Positions 1-6,467 of a DNA stretch of 6,467 bases are shown here, piece after piece. The first letter of the stretch is position 1; every line of letters starts with the position of its first letter. Made by a program: the position numbers and the translations under genes. This DNA is from Paracoccaceae bacterium. Lineage in GTDB: Bacteria; Pseudomonadota; Alphaproteobacteria; Rhodobacterales; Rhodobacteraceae. The stretch is from the NCBI GenBank assembly GCA_027030435.1, contig JALVEX010000443.1:1-6467 (forward strand), read 5' to 3'. The notes below the pieces were generated by a model. That model was given only the letters and a program-made list of their open reading frames with translations. It searched no databases and was not told the origin of the DNA.

Positions 1-2009
1 TCGGCATGGAGCTGGCGCAGCAGCATGGCCTTCCAGTTGTTCCAGGTGCCGGGGCCGACGCCGCGGATATCGCAGACGGTAAGCACCGTCAGCAGATCGA
101 GCCGCTCGCGCCGCTTCACCGCCTTGGCAAAGCCGCGCACGGTGCGGGGATCGGAGATGTCGCGCTTCTGGGCGATGTCGGACATCAGCAGGTGGTGGCG
201 CACGAGCCATTCCACGGTTTTCACCTCGTCGGGCCTGAGGCCGAGGCGGGTGGCGACCTTGCGGGCGATGCGCGCGCCGAGCACCGAGTGATCCTCCTCC
301 CGCCCCTTGCCGATATCATGGAGCAGGAGCGCCACGTAGAGCACCCGCCGGTTCACCCCCGCCTTCAGGATGCCCGAGGCGATGGGCAGTTCTTCGCGCA
401 ATTCGCCGCGCTCGATCTGGGCGAGGGTGGAGATGCACTGGATGGTGTGTTCGTCAACCGTGTAGTGGTGATACATGTTGAACTGCATCATCGCCACGAT
501 CGGCTCGAATTCGGGGATGAAGGCGGCGAGAACGCCAAGCTCGTTCATGCGTCTGAGCGCGCGCTCGGGATTGCCGTGCTTGAGCAGGAGATCGAGGAAG
601 ATGCGGGTGGCCTCGGGATCGGCGCGCATCTCGTCGTCGATCAGATGCAGATTGGCGGAAACGAGCCGCATGGCATCGGGGTGGATCAGCAGGCCGGTGC
701 GCAGGGCCTCTTCGAACAGGCGCAGGAGATTGAGCTTGTCGGCGAGGAACTGCGCCTCGTCGGCCACGGTCAGGCGGTTCTGGGCGATGGCGTAGCCGGG
801 CTTCAGCTTCGGGCGGCGGCGAAACAGGCGCAGAAGGCGCGGCTCGGGCTTGGTGTGATTGGCCTCGAGGGCGGTGAGGAAGATGCGGGTGAGTTCGCCC
901 ACGCGGGTGGCGTGGCGGAAGTAATCCTGCATGAAATGCTCCACGGCCCGCCGCCCGCCCTGATCGCGGTAGCCCATGCGCGCGGCCACCTCGACCTGAA
1001 GATCGAAGGTGAGCTGATCCTGGGCACGCCCGGCGATCATGTGCAGGTGGCAGCGCACCGCCCAGAGGAAATTCTCCGCATGCGCGAACTGGCGGAATTC
1101 CTCCTCGCGAAAGACCCCGAGTGGCACCAGTTCGGCCACATCGTCCACGCGGTAGATGTATTTCGTGATCCAGAAGAGCGACTGCAGATCGCGCAGGCCC
1201 CCCTTGCCCTCCTTCACATTGGGCTCGACCATGTATCGCTGGCCGCCCTGTTTCCGGTGGCGCTCGCTGCGCTCGGCCAGCTTGGCTTCGATGAAATCGG
1301 CGGCGGTGCCGCAGAAGAGCTCATCCCACAGCCTCTGAGCCAGCTCTTCGGCGAGGGCCTTGTCGCCTTCGATGTAGCGGTGTTCGAGAAGCGCGGTGCG
1401 GATCGTGTAATCCTCGCGTCCGAGGCGGATGCAATCATTGAGCGTGCGGCTCGAATGGCCCACCTTCAGGCGCAGATCCCACAGCATGTAGAGCATGGAT
1501 TCGATCACGCTCTCGGCCCAGGGGGTGATCTTCCAGGGGGTGAGGAAAAGGAGATCCACATCCGAATGAGGCGCCATCTCGCCGCGCCCGTAGCCGCCGA
1601 CGGCGACCAGGGAAAGGCGCTCGCCCTCGGTGGGATTGGGCAGCGGGTGGAGCCGTCTGGTGGCGATTTCGAAAACCGTCTGCACGATGCCGTCGGTGAG
1701 GCGGCTGTAGGCATGCGTGGTTTCGCGCGCGGCGAACGGGCGGGCAGCGAATGCTCTTTCGATTGCCGCCGTGCCCTTCTCCCGCGCCGCCTTCAGGATT
1801 GCGACGGTCGCGGCACGCATGGCGCGGCTGTCGGGCGCATCGGCCAGCGCCCGGTCAAGCTCGAGGCGCAGGGATTCGCGATCGAATATCTCTTCCTCCG
1901 GAAGGAGGAGTTCGCCGCCCGTCTGCCCGGCCTCCGGGGCGGGTGCAAGCACCTCTCCTGTCGCCGTTTCCCTGCCCTCTTTCGTGGGCGCGCGCTCAGA
2001 AACCGGCAC
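1..2009 (-). CDS. glnD: [Protein-PII] uridylyltransferase / uridylyl-removing enzyme GlnD, C-terminus outside window
   Basis: This is the cytoplasmic nitrogen sensor that adds UMP to PII proteins (GlnB/GlnK) when glutamine is low and removes it when glutamine is high. The reverse strand reads without a stop for 669 codons. The nucleotidyltransferase signature GGYGRGEM lies at residues 138-145, followed by SDVD with D150 and D152 as the expected metal ligands. A GlnD-type helical region follows, with the MVEPNVKEGKGGLRDLQ motif. The HD hydrolase domain shows VDEHT at 518-522, LLLHDIGKG with H564-D565, and RHHLLM further on. The family is about 900 residues or more, so the glutamine-binding ACT domains should lie left of base 1. 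The start is uncertain. GTG at 2009 overlaps the upstream lipoprotein gene by 14 bp and has a weak GAGAAG 8 nt upstream. GTG at 1952 has its purine tract too close, and ATG at 1820 would remove conserved N-terminal sequence. Function is very sure, start is not. Confidence 0.95.
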   Translation of the reverse strand, partial: MPVSERAPTKEGRETATGEVLAPAPEAGQTGGELLLPEEEIFDRESLRLELDRALADAPDSRAMRAATVAILKAAREKGTAAIERAFAARPFAARETTHAYSRLTDGIVQTVFEIATRRLHPLPNPTEGERLSLVAVGGYGRGEMAPHSDVDLLFLTPWKITPWAESVIESMLYMLWDLRLKVGHSSRTLNDCIRLGREDYTIRTALLEHRYIEGDKALAEELAQRLWDELFCGTAADFIEAKLAERSERHRKQGGQRYMVEPNVKEGKGGLRDLQSLFWITKYIYRVDDVAELVPLGVFREEEFRQFAHAENFLWAVRCHLHMIAGRAQDQLTFDLQVEVAARMGYRDQGGRRAVEHFMQDYFRHATRVGELTRIFLTALEANHTKPEPRLLRLFRRRPKLKPGYAIAQNRLTVADEAQFLADKLNLLRLFEEALRTGLLIHPDAMRLVSANLHLIDDEMRADPEATRIFLDLLLKHGNPERALRRMNELGVLAAFIPEFEPIVAMMQFNMYHHYTVDEHTIQCISTLAQIERGELREELPIASGILKAGVNRRVLYVALLLHDIGKGREEDHSVLGARIARKVATRLGLRPDEVKTVEWLVRHHLLMSDIAQKRDISDPRTVRGFAKAVKRRERLDLLTVLTVCDIRGVGPGTWNNWKAMLLRQLHA

Positions 2010-3171
2010 CGCCAAAGCTTCTCGGAGCGGGGCTGATGATCACCATGTCGCCATCGCGCACTTCGGCGATGGCAAGGGCGCGCTCGTTGGTGCCGTCGGG
2101 CAGCAGGCGGAAGATGCCGTTAACGCCGATGAAGCCGGCGGGCTGGGTGAGGGCCTGCCGGGTGAGGGCATCGGGGCCGCGCGATTTCACCAGCGCGCCG
2201 ATGGCGGCGATCCCATCATAGGCAAGCCCGGCGATCGGGTGCGGGGGCTCGCCATAAGCGGCGCTGTAGCGCTGGGCGAATTGTGTGGCGCGGGCCGGAT
2301 CGGGCAGGGCAAACCAGCCCCCCTGCAGCCCCGGCATCGAGAGCGTGGAGCGCGGAATATCCCAGCGGGTCATCCCGACGAACTGGGTCGTGGCGCTGTT
2401 GACGCCGTTTTCCGGCAGGAGCTGGGCGAGGAAGGGGAGCGCGCCGGCGGTATCGGCGGTGAAGAAGAGCGATTGGGCGCCCGAGCTTCTGGCCTTGCGG
2501 GCGATTTCTGGCACGGCATTGATCACCCCCTGCTGGGAAAGTTCGTAGGAGGCAACGGCGGCAAGCTGCGCGCCATGGCGGGTTATGGCGCGCTCGATCG
2601 CATTTCGCGCATCGATGCCGTTGGGCGCATCGGGATGAACGATCATGATCCGCCCCTTGCCCTGGTTGCGGGCAAAGCCGACGAGGCGATTGGCGGTGTT
2701 GTCGTAGGTGTTGCCGAGAATGAACACATTGCCACCCGCGATCGCCGGGGTGCTCGAGAAGGAGAGCACGTTGACGTTGCGGTTCAGCACCGCGAGCCCG
2801 GCCGCATTCGCATTGGCGGCAAAGACAGGGCCGAGAATGATCCTGGCGCCGTCATTCACGGCCTGCTTCGCTGCCTGCGCCGATTGCGAGGGCTGGCCGG
2901 CGGTATCGTAAACCCTGAGATCGATCCGCACGCCGTCCAGATCCGCAATCGCGAGGCGGGCGGCATTCTCGAGATGGCGTGCCAGGATCGCATCGCCGGG
3001 AGATTGCGAGCCCCGGGGCACGAGCAGGGCCACAGGCACGGGGGCGGATGCGTTGATCCGCGGGCCGCCGCCGCCTGTCACGACAGGCTGGCAGGCGGCG
3101 AGCCACAGCAGGGCGAAAAGGGTTGCGATCAGGCCGGCCAGGCGTCGGGCAATACTCAATACGGCAAACAT
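1996..3171 (-). CDS. Penicillin-binding protein activator, LpoA/LppC-family lipoprotein
   Basis: This is a 391-residue predicted lipoprotein of the LppC/LpoA family, whose fold resembles periplasmic type I binding proteins. In E. coli, LpoA activates the peptidoglycan synthase PBP1A from the outer membrane; that role here is inferred from family. The signal peptide has a basic residue pair (RR at 9-10), a hydrophobic stretch and the lipobox LAAC with C27 as the lipidated residue. Q28 at +2 does not signal inner-membrane retention. A Gly-rich linker (34-37) leads into a two-lobed domain that begins with VPVALLVPRG and contains ILGPVFAANANAAGLAVLN and a late GLAYDGIAAIGALV helix. It lacks the long N-terminal TPR-like domain of E. 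coli LpoA, so it matches the short form common in alphaproteobacteria. ATG 3171 is chosen because it puts the signal peptide at the N-terminus, with a weak AAGAGA upstream; the frame stays open further upstream but would bury the signal. glnD follows with an overlap. Confidence 0.9.
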   Translation of the reverse strand: MFAVLSIARRLAGLIATLFALLWLAACQPVVTGGGGPRINASAPVPVALLVPRGSQSPGDAILARHLENAARLAIADLDGVRIDLRVYDTAGQPSQSAQAAKQAVNDGARIILGPVFAANANAAGLAVLNRNVNVLSFSSTPAIAGGNVFILGNTYDNTANRLVGFARNQGKGRIMIVHPDAPNGIDARNAIERAITRHGAQLAAVASYELSQQGVINAVPEIARKARSSGAQSLFFTADTAGALPFLAQLLPENGVNSATTQFVGMTRWDIPRSTLSMPGLQGGWFALPDPARATQFAQRYSAAYGEPPHPIAGLAYDGIAAIGALVKSRGPDALTRQALTQPAGFIGVNGIFRLLPDGTNERALAIAEVRDGDMVIISPAPRSFGGAGF

Positions 3172-3216
3172 CGGGTGTTCTCTTTCGTGGTTTGTGGCGT
3201 TTTGTCGGGCGTGATG

Positions 3217-3245
3217 GTTATTGCTGCATTCCTGCGCTAGGTTAA
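3217..3245 (-). promoter_or_regulatory. Candidate promoter of the lipoprotein-glnD unit
   Basis: Within the 114-bp divergent spacer (3172-3285), the complement reads TTAACC at 3245-3240, a 17-nt spacer, then AATAAC at 3222-3217. Each hexamer matches the sigma-70 consensus at four of six positions. It would give a leader of roughly 38 nt before ATG 3171. I found no convincing sigma-70 promoter for rsmI on the plus strand in the same spacer, although one must be there or overlap it. This call rests on a pattern match only. Confidence 0.3.
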
Positions 3246-3271
3246 GCCCTTGCAGGCCGATAGTAAACGTC

Positions 3272-3279
3272 AGGAAGGG
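3272..3279 (+). promoter_or_regulatory. Ribosome binding site that decides the rsmI start
   Basis: The sequence AGGAAGGG ends 6 nt before ATG 3286, a good Shine-Dalgarno match at normal spacing. It favours ATG 3286 over the in-frame TTG at 3250, which has no comparable site. Confidence 0.75.
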
Positions 3280-3285
3280 CAGCAG

Positions 3286-4200
3286 ATGAGATATGCGGAA
3301 AAACGGCAACTCCCCGCCGGTCTCCATTTCGTGGCGACACCGATCGGCTCGGCACGCGACATCACGCTGAATGCGCTGGATGTTCTGGCCAGCGCGGATG
3401 TTCTGGCCAGCGAGGATACCCGCACCACGCGCCGCCTCATGGATATCCATGGCATCCCGCTCGAAGGGCGGCCGCTGATCGCCTATCACGATCACAACGG
3501 CCCACGCCGCCGCCCGCAGATCCTTGCGCATCTGGAAGCGGGAAAATCCGTCGCCTATGTGAGCGAGGCCGGGACCCCTCTCGTTGCTGATCCGGGATAT
3601 GCGCTCGGGCGCGCAGCCATCGAGGCGGGGCACAGGGTGTTTGCCGTTCCGGGGCCATCGGCCTTGCTGGCGGCTCTCACGGTTTCCGGCATGCCTACGG
3701 ATCGTTTCCTGTTTGCGGGCTTTCCCCCCACCGGTCGGGCCGCCCGGCGCCGTTTCCTGCGTGAACTGGCCGATATCCCGGCAACGGTTGTCTTTTATGA
3801 AAGCCCGAAGAGGATTCACGGATTGTTAGATGACCTTGTGGAAGTATTCGGAAGCGAGCGCGATTCGGCAATTGGCCGGGAGCTTACGAAGCGTTTCGAG
3901 GAGGTGATGCGTGGCCCGATCGCAGATCTGCGCGAACAGTTGGCGGAGCGCAGGCTGAAGGGTGAAATCGTGCTGGTCGTCGGCCGCCCGGTCAGGGCGC
4001 AGGTGAGCCGGGCCGATCTTGATCGGGCGCTTGAAGAGGCACTCGAGACGCATACGCGCAAGGATGCCGTTGCGCTGGTGGCAGAGCGATTGGGTCTGGC
4101 GCGGCGGGAAGTCTATCAGGCAGCGCTTGCGCTCGGAAAGGATGGTGCCGGATCAGATGGAGCGGATACTGGCGGAAAGGAGGAGGCGGAAAATGGCTAG
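3286..4200 (+). CDS. rsmI: 16S rRNA (cytidine1402-2'-O)-methyltransferase RsmI
   Basis: RsmI uses S-adenosylmethionine to 2'-O-methylate C1402 in the decoding centre of 16S rRNA; it belongs to the tetrapyrrole (SAM-dependent) methylase fold. The 304-residue product shows the family motifs in order: ATPIGSARDIT (17-27), EDTR (43-46), YHDHN (66-70), SEAGTPLVADPGY (92-104), VPGPSA (120-125), VFYESPKRI, RELTKRFEEV and KGEIVLVVGRP. The length is close to the usual 280-300 residues, plus a hydrophilic Gly/Asp/Glu-rich tail that probably has no catalytic role. ATG 3286 is preferred over the longer TTG 3250 frame because of its ribosome binding site and because the extra 12 residues carry no motif. 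The end of the gene contains the ribosome binding site and start codon of yraN, so the two are likely co-transcribed and translationally coupled. Confidence 0.96.
   Translation: MRYAEKRQLPAGLHFVATPIGSARDITLNALDVLASADVLASEDTRTTRRLMDIHGIPLEGRPLIAYHDHNGPRRRPQILAHLEAGKSVAYVSEAGTPLVADPGYALGRAAIEAGHRVFAVPGPSALLAALTVSGMPTDRFLFAGFPPTGRAARRRFLRELADIPATVVFYESPKRIHGLLDDLVEVFGSERDSAIGRELTKRFEEVMRGPIADLREQLAERRLKGEIVLVVGRPVRAQVSRADLDRALEEALETHTRKDAVALVAERLGLARREVYQAALALGKDGAGSDGADTGGKEEAENG
3379..3414 (+). repeat. Two-copy 18-bp tandem repeat inside rsmI
   Basis: Units 3379-3396 and 3397-3414 differ at one base (GCG against GAG as last codon). They encode DVLASA then DVLASE, directly before the conserved DTR. 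The repeat is in frame, and the protein length across this segment agrees with the family pattern as I remember it, so it does not look like an insertion that alters the fold. Confidence 0.85.
4177..4186 (+). promoter_or_regulatory. Strong ribosome binding site of yraN inside the rsmI tail
   Basis: AAGGAGGAGG gives two overlapping GGAGG cores, 9 and 6 nt before ATG 4193. The same bases encode part of the Lys/Glu-rich end of RsmI. It fixes the yraN start at 4193 rather than at ATGs further upstream in the same open frame. Confidence 0.8.
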
Positions 4201-4573
4201 AACAGCGGTGTGCGCGCAACGCGGAAAAACGAATCATCATGCCGGCCTTGTGGCGGAGGCCATTGTTGCGCGCGAATATGCGCGCCGGGGCATGAAGATC
4301 GGACAGCAGCGCTGGCGCGGGAGCGCGGGCGAGATCGATCTGGTGGCGCGAGATGGCGAAGCGATTGTCTTCATCGAGGTCAAGAAGAGCCGCAGTTTTG
4401 AGAGGGCGGCGGCTCGGGTGAGCCAGCGCCAGATCTCCCGTATCTACGATACGGCATCCGAATACCTTGCTTCCGAACCCCGTGGCATGGATACGGAGGT
4501 ACGTTTCGACGTCGCGCTTGTCAATGAGGCGGGGGAAATCGAGATACTGGAAAATGCGCTCATGATGATGTGA
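4193..4573 (+). CDS. yraN: UPF0102 (YraN) family nuclease-like protein
   Basis: This is a 126-residue member of UPF0102, a small soluble family with a PD-(D/E)xK endonuclease-like fold and no firmly settled role. The hallmark pattern is complete. GLVAE has E22, GEIDLVARD (46-54) carries D49, and VFIEVKKSR (59-67) carries E62 and K64, so the presumed metal-binding and catalytic residues are all present. The length is normal for the family (about 115-130). The start is set by a strong AAGGAGGAGG site and overlaps the last 8 bp of rsmI. In E. coli yraN also lies next to the rsmI/lpoA pair, which supports the assignment. A role in DNA or RNA processing is inferred from the fold only. The gene ends with three Met codons just before its TGA. 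Confidence 0.92.
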   Translation: MARTAVCAQRGKTNHHAGLVAEAIVAREYARRGMKIGQQRWRGSAGEIDLVARDGEAIVFIEVKKSRSFERAAARVSQRQISRIYDTASEYLASEPRGMDTEVRFDVALVNEAGEIEILENALMMM

Positions 4574-4606
4574 ACATCTCCCTTGCGGCAGGCCGTTTCG
4601 ATGTGC

Positions 4607-4635
4607 TTGCCTTTCCTCTGTTTCCTTCGGATATT
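4607..4635 (+). promoter_or_regulatory. Candidate gshB promoter
   Basis: In the 127-bp gap between yraN and gshB, TTGCCT (4607-4612) is followed after 17 nt by GATATT (4630-4635), each four of six to sigma-70 consensus. The gap is far longer than the other same-strand junctions, which fits a separate promoter. No clear terminator hairpin with a T-run is seen here, so read-through from rsmI-yraN is also possible. Confidence 0.3.
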
Positions 4636-4688
4636 TCCGCATCAAGCAGGAAACCCGTCATCTGCCTTGTCAGGCTGTGGTGGACAGC

Positions 4689-4694
4689 AGGAGA
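4689..4694 (+). promoter_or_regulatory. Ribosome binding site that decides the gshB start
   Basis: AGGAGA ends 6 nt before ATG 4701. The in-frame GTG codons at 4677 and 4680 lie upstream of or at the edge of this site and would add residues absent from the family's usual N-terminus, so ATG 4701 is preferred. Confidence 0.75.
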
Positions 4695-4700
4695 GTGTGC

Positions 4701-5642
4701 ATGCCCCTCAAGGTCGCCTTCCAGATGGATCCGATCCAGTCAGTCGACATTGATGCCGACAGCAGTTTTCGTCTTGCCGAGGAAGCGCAGGCGCGCGGGC
4801 ATGAGCTGTTTCATTATACGCCTGACAGGCTTTATTACAGCGAGGGTCGCGTCATGGCGCGGGGCTGGCCCATGCGCGTGCGGAGGGTGGCCGGAGCGCA
4901 TTGCGAGCTTGGCCCTGAGCAGGATATCGATCTCGGGGAGTGGGATGTGGTCTGGCTGCGCCAGGATCCGCCGTTCGACATGGGATACATCACCACCACC
5001 CATCTTCTCGACATGATCCGCGAGCGCACCCTGATCGTGAATGATTCCTTCTGGGTGCGAAATTTCCCCGAGAAGCTCCTCGTCCTCTCCTTTCCCGATC
5101 TCACCCCGCCGACGATGATCGCGCGCGATCTCGATCTGATCCGCGCCTTCAAGGCGGAGCACGGGGATATCATTCTGAAGCCGCTCTACGGCAATGGCGG
5201 CGCCGGTGTCTTCCGGCTTGATCCGAACGATCGCAATCTCGCATCGCTTCACGAGCTTTTCACCAGCCTCAGCAACGAACCCCTGATCGTGCAGAAATTC
5301 CTTCCCGATGTTGCCAATGGCGACAAGCGGATCATCCTTGTGGATGGCGAGCCCGTGGGCGCGATCAACCGGGTTCCGGCAGCAGGCGAGACGCGCTCCA
5401 ACATGCATGTGGGCGGGCGCCCCGAGAAGATCGGGCTGACGGATCGCGATCTCGAGATCTGCGCCCGGATCGGCCCTCTGCTGCGCGAGAGGGGGCAGAT
5501 ATTCGTGGGGATCGATGTGATCGGCGATTATCTGACCGAGATCAATGTCACCTCTCCGACGGGCATTCAGGAGCTTGAGCGTTTTGACGGGGTGAATGTG
5601 GCCGAAAGGATCTGGCAGGCGGTCGAGGCGCGTTTGCCGTGA
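4701..5642 (+). CDS. gshB: Glutathione synthetase GshB
   Basis: GshB joins gamma-glutamylcysteine and glycine using ATP, the last step of glutathione synthesis in the cytoplasm. The 313-residue product is close to the E. coli length (about 315). It begins with the typical KVAFQMDPI (4-12) and ARGHELFHYTP (31-41). It then shows RQDPPFDM (87-94), EKL with K125, ILKPLYGNGGAGVFR (158-172) with K160 in the ATP-grasp site, GDKRIILVDGEPVG (207-220), and GIDVIGDYLTEINVTSPTGI (270-289). E280 and N282 in the last motif are the expected Mg2+ ligands. Residue numbers fall within about one position of E. coli GshB. The loop before K125 reads NDSFWVRNFPEKL rather than the SPQSLRDANEKL form I recall for gammaproteobacteria; I take this as lineage variation. 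ATG 4701 is chosen for its ribosome binding site. The stop overlaps the GTG start of the next gene. Confidence 0.97.
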   Translation: MPLKVAFQMDPIQSVDIDADSSFRLAEEAQARGHELFHYTPDRLYYSEGRVMARGWPMRVRRVAGAHCELGPEQDIDLGEWDVVWLRQDPPFDMGYITTTHLLDMIRERTLIVNDSFWVRNFPEKLLVLSFPDLTPPTMIARDLDLIRAFKAEHGDIILKPLYGNGGAGVFRLDPNDRNLASLHELFTSLSNEPLIVQKFLPDVANGDKRIILVDGEPVGAINRVPAAGETRSNMHVGGRPEKIGLTDRDLEICARIGPLLRERGQIFVGIDVIGDYLTEINVTSPTGIQELERFDGVNVAERIWQAVEARLP

Positions 5643-6467
5643 GCTTTCGCCTGCGGCTTCTCAACCGTGCGCTGAAGCTCTTTGAAAAGCCCCATCTCGC
5701 GCGCGCCGAACCATTCAGGCTGCGCCGCAGTTTCGAGCGCAAGGCCCGCCTGTTCTTCCGCCCGCCCCGGGGCAGCCGCTTTCGCGAGGATTTGCTGGCC
5801 GATGCGGGCCGGGCAATTCCGGCGCTCTGGGCCCTGGGCCGGGATGTGCAAGGCGATCCCGCAAAGGGCATGATCCTCTATTTTCACGGCGGCGGGTTCG
5901 TGTTCGGATCGCCGCGAACCCACCGCGCGATGCTCGCCCGGCTTTCCGGGCTCGCCGGCCTTCCCGCCTGCCTGCCCCGATACCGGCTCGCGCCGGAGCA
6001 TCCCTTCCCCGCTGCGTTTGAAGATGCGGTTGCTGCCTACCGCAGCATTCTCGATCGCGGCGTTCCGGCAAACCGCATCTTCCTCGGGGGCGACAGCGCC
6101 GGCGGCGGGCTGGCCTTTTCCCTGCTTGCCGCGATCATGGCCAATGGCCTGCCCATGCCGGCTGCGGTTTTCGCCTTCTCGCCCATGCTTGATTTCACCT
6201 TTTCGGGGGCGTCGTTTCGGGAAAACGCCGCGCGGGATGTCGTCCTGCCTGCATCCCGGGCCAGCGAGCTGGCCACGCTCTATCTGCGCGATGCCCCGCC
6301 CGAGGATCCCCGCGCCTCGCCGCTTTTTGCCGATCTTGCAGGCGCATGTCCGGCCTGGCTTGCCGTCGGCGATACGGAGATATTGCTGGATGACAGCCGC
6401 CGGATGGCGCAAAAGCTCCGCGCCGGGGGCGTTGATACCGCGCTGACCATCGCGCACGATCATCCCC
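5639..6467 (+). CDS. Alpha/beta hydrolase, HSL (hormone-sensitive lipase-like) family esterase, C-terminus outside window
   Basis: This frame is open for 276 codons to the window edge. The HSL-family oxyanion motif HGGGF is at residues 83-87, the following YRLAPEHPFPAA segment is typical of the family, and the nucleophile elbow GDSAGGG (151-157) gives S153 as catalytic serine. VGDTEILLDDS near residues 243-253 is the usual acid-residue region; E247 sits where the family's Asp or Glu acid lies. The visible end reads HDHP (273-276), and the catalytic His should be here or in the next codons. Such enzymes cleave esters of short to medium acyl chains; the substrate cannot be told. The arginine-rich N-terminus (about residues 1-50) shows no signal peptide, so it is probably cytoplasmic. 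The start GTG 5639 overlaps the gshB stop by 4 bp with only a weak GAGG 10 nt upstream, which points to translational coupling. No in-frame ATG gives a full-length domain: the first, just before HGGGF, would remove the cap region. Confidence 0.87.
   Translation, partial: MSFRLRLLNRALKLFEKPHLARAEPFRLRRSFERKARLFFRPPRGSRFREDLLADAGRAIPALWALGRDVQGDPAKGMILYFHGGGFVFGSPRTHRAMLARLSGLAGLPACLPRYRLAPEHPFPAAFEDAVAAYRSILDRGVPANRIFLGGDSAGGGLAFSLLAAIMANGLPMPAAVFAFSPMLDFTFSGASFRENAARDVVLPASRASELATLYLRDAPPEDPRASPLFADLAGACPAWLAVGDTEILLDDSRRMAQKLRAGGVDTALTIAHDHP

Noticed and set aside
6..2036. 676-codon open frame on the plus strand opposite glnD
   Set aside because: It is exactly antisense to a clearly conserved glnD, resembles no family, and has a composition (many His, Gly, Ala, Glu) typical of the complement of GC-rich codons.
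1717..3240. 507-codon open frame on the plus strand opposite the lipoprotein gene and the glnD N-terminus
   Set aside because: It runs antisense to the lipoprotein with a signal peptide and recognisable family motifs, has no recognisable domain of its own, and covers the divergent spacer.
3172..3819. Upstream extension of the lipoprotein frame on the minus strand to 3819
   Set aside because: It would run antisense through rsmI and bury the lipobox signal peptide inside the protein.
4019..4192. Upstream extension of yraN to an ATG at 4019
   Set aside because: It overlaps conserved rsmI coding sequence in another frame, has Arg/Trp-rich shadow composition, and the strong ribosome binding site is at 4177-4186.
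4574..4700. Possible terminator or small gene between yraN and gshB
   Set aside because: No strong GC stem with a T-run is visible, and the open frame crossing the gap (from 4570) continues as an out-of-frame shadow through gshB.
5567..6463. 298-codon open frame on the minus strand opposite the hydrolase
   Set aside because: The plus strand encodes HGGGF and GDSAGGG in the right order and spacing, while the minus frame shows no motif.

Overview
The window is ordinary, gene-dense chromosome from a high-GC alphaproteobacterium. The protein motifs, especially those of GlnD, and the gene content fit Rhodobacterales (Rhodobacteraceae) best. This assignment is an inference from remembered family sequences; no search was run. 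I see no mobile element, CRISPR array, tRNA, rRNA or phage gene, and no undescribed system.

Layout. Two genes run leftward. A lipoprotein of the penicillin-binding-protein-activator (LpoA/LppC) family starts at 3171. glnD, the PII uridylyl-transferase/uridylyl-removing enzyme, follows it and leaves the window at base 1 with its C-terminal part missing. Across a 114-bp divergent spacer, four genes run rightward. rsmI (16S rRNA 2'-O-methyltransferase) overlaps yraN (UPF0102 nuclease-like protein) by 8 bp. After a 127-bp gap comes gshB (glutathione synthetase), which overlaps by 4 bp an HSL-family alpha/beta hydrolase that is cut off by the right edge at 6467.

How the genes fit together. The LpoA-like gene, rsmI and yraN form an old neighbourhood. 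In E. coli the same families sit together as yraL(rsmI)/yraM(lpoA)/yraN, with rsmI also divergent from lpoA; here yraN has moved to the rsmI side. The genes serve separate housekeeping jobs: cell-wall synthase support, nitrogen signalling, ribosome maturation, a probable nucleic-acid role, and glutathione synthesis. The tight overlaps (LpoA-like/glnD, rsmI/yraN, gshB/hydrolase) suggest translational coupling. The two longer gaps (3172-3285 and 4574-4700) are where promoters should lie.

Two real genes, glnD and the hydrolase, are open at the window edges. glnD was translated by hand from the complement and has no internal stop or frameshift over 669 codons; the hydrolase has none over 276 codons. 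A long open frame on the plus strand opposite glnD is a shadow of its GC-rich codon usage.
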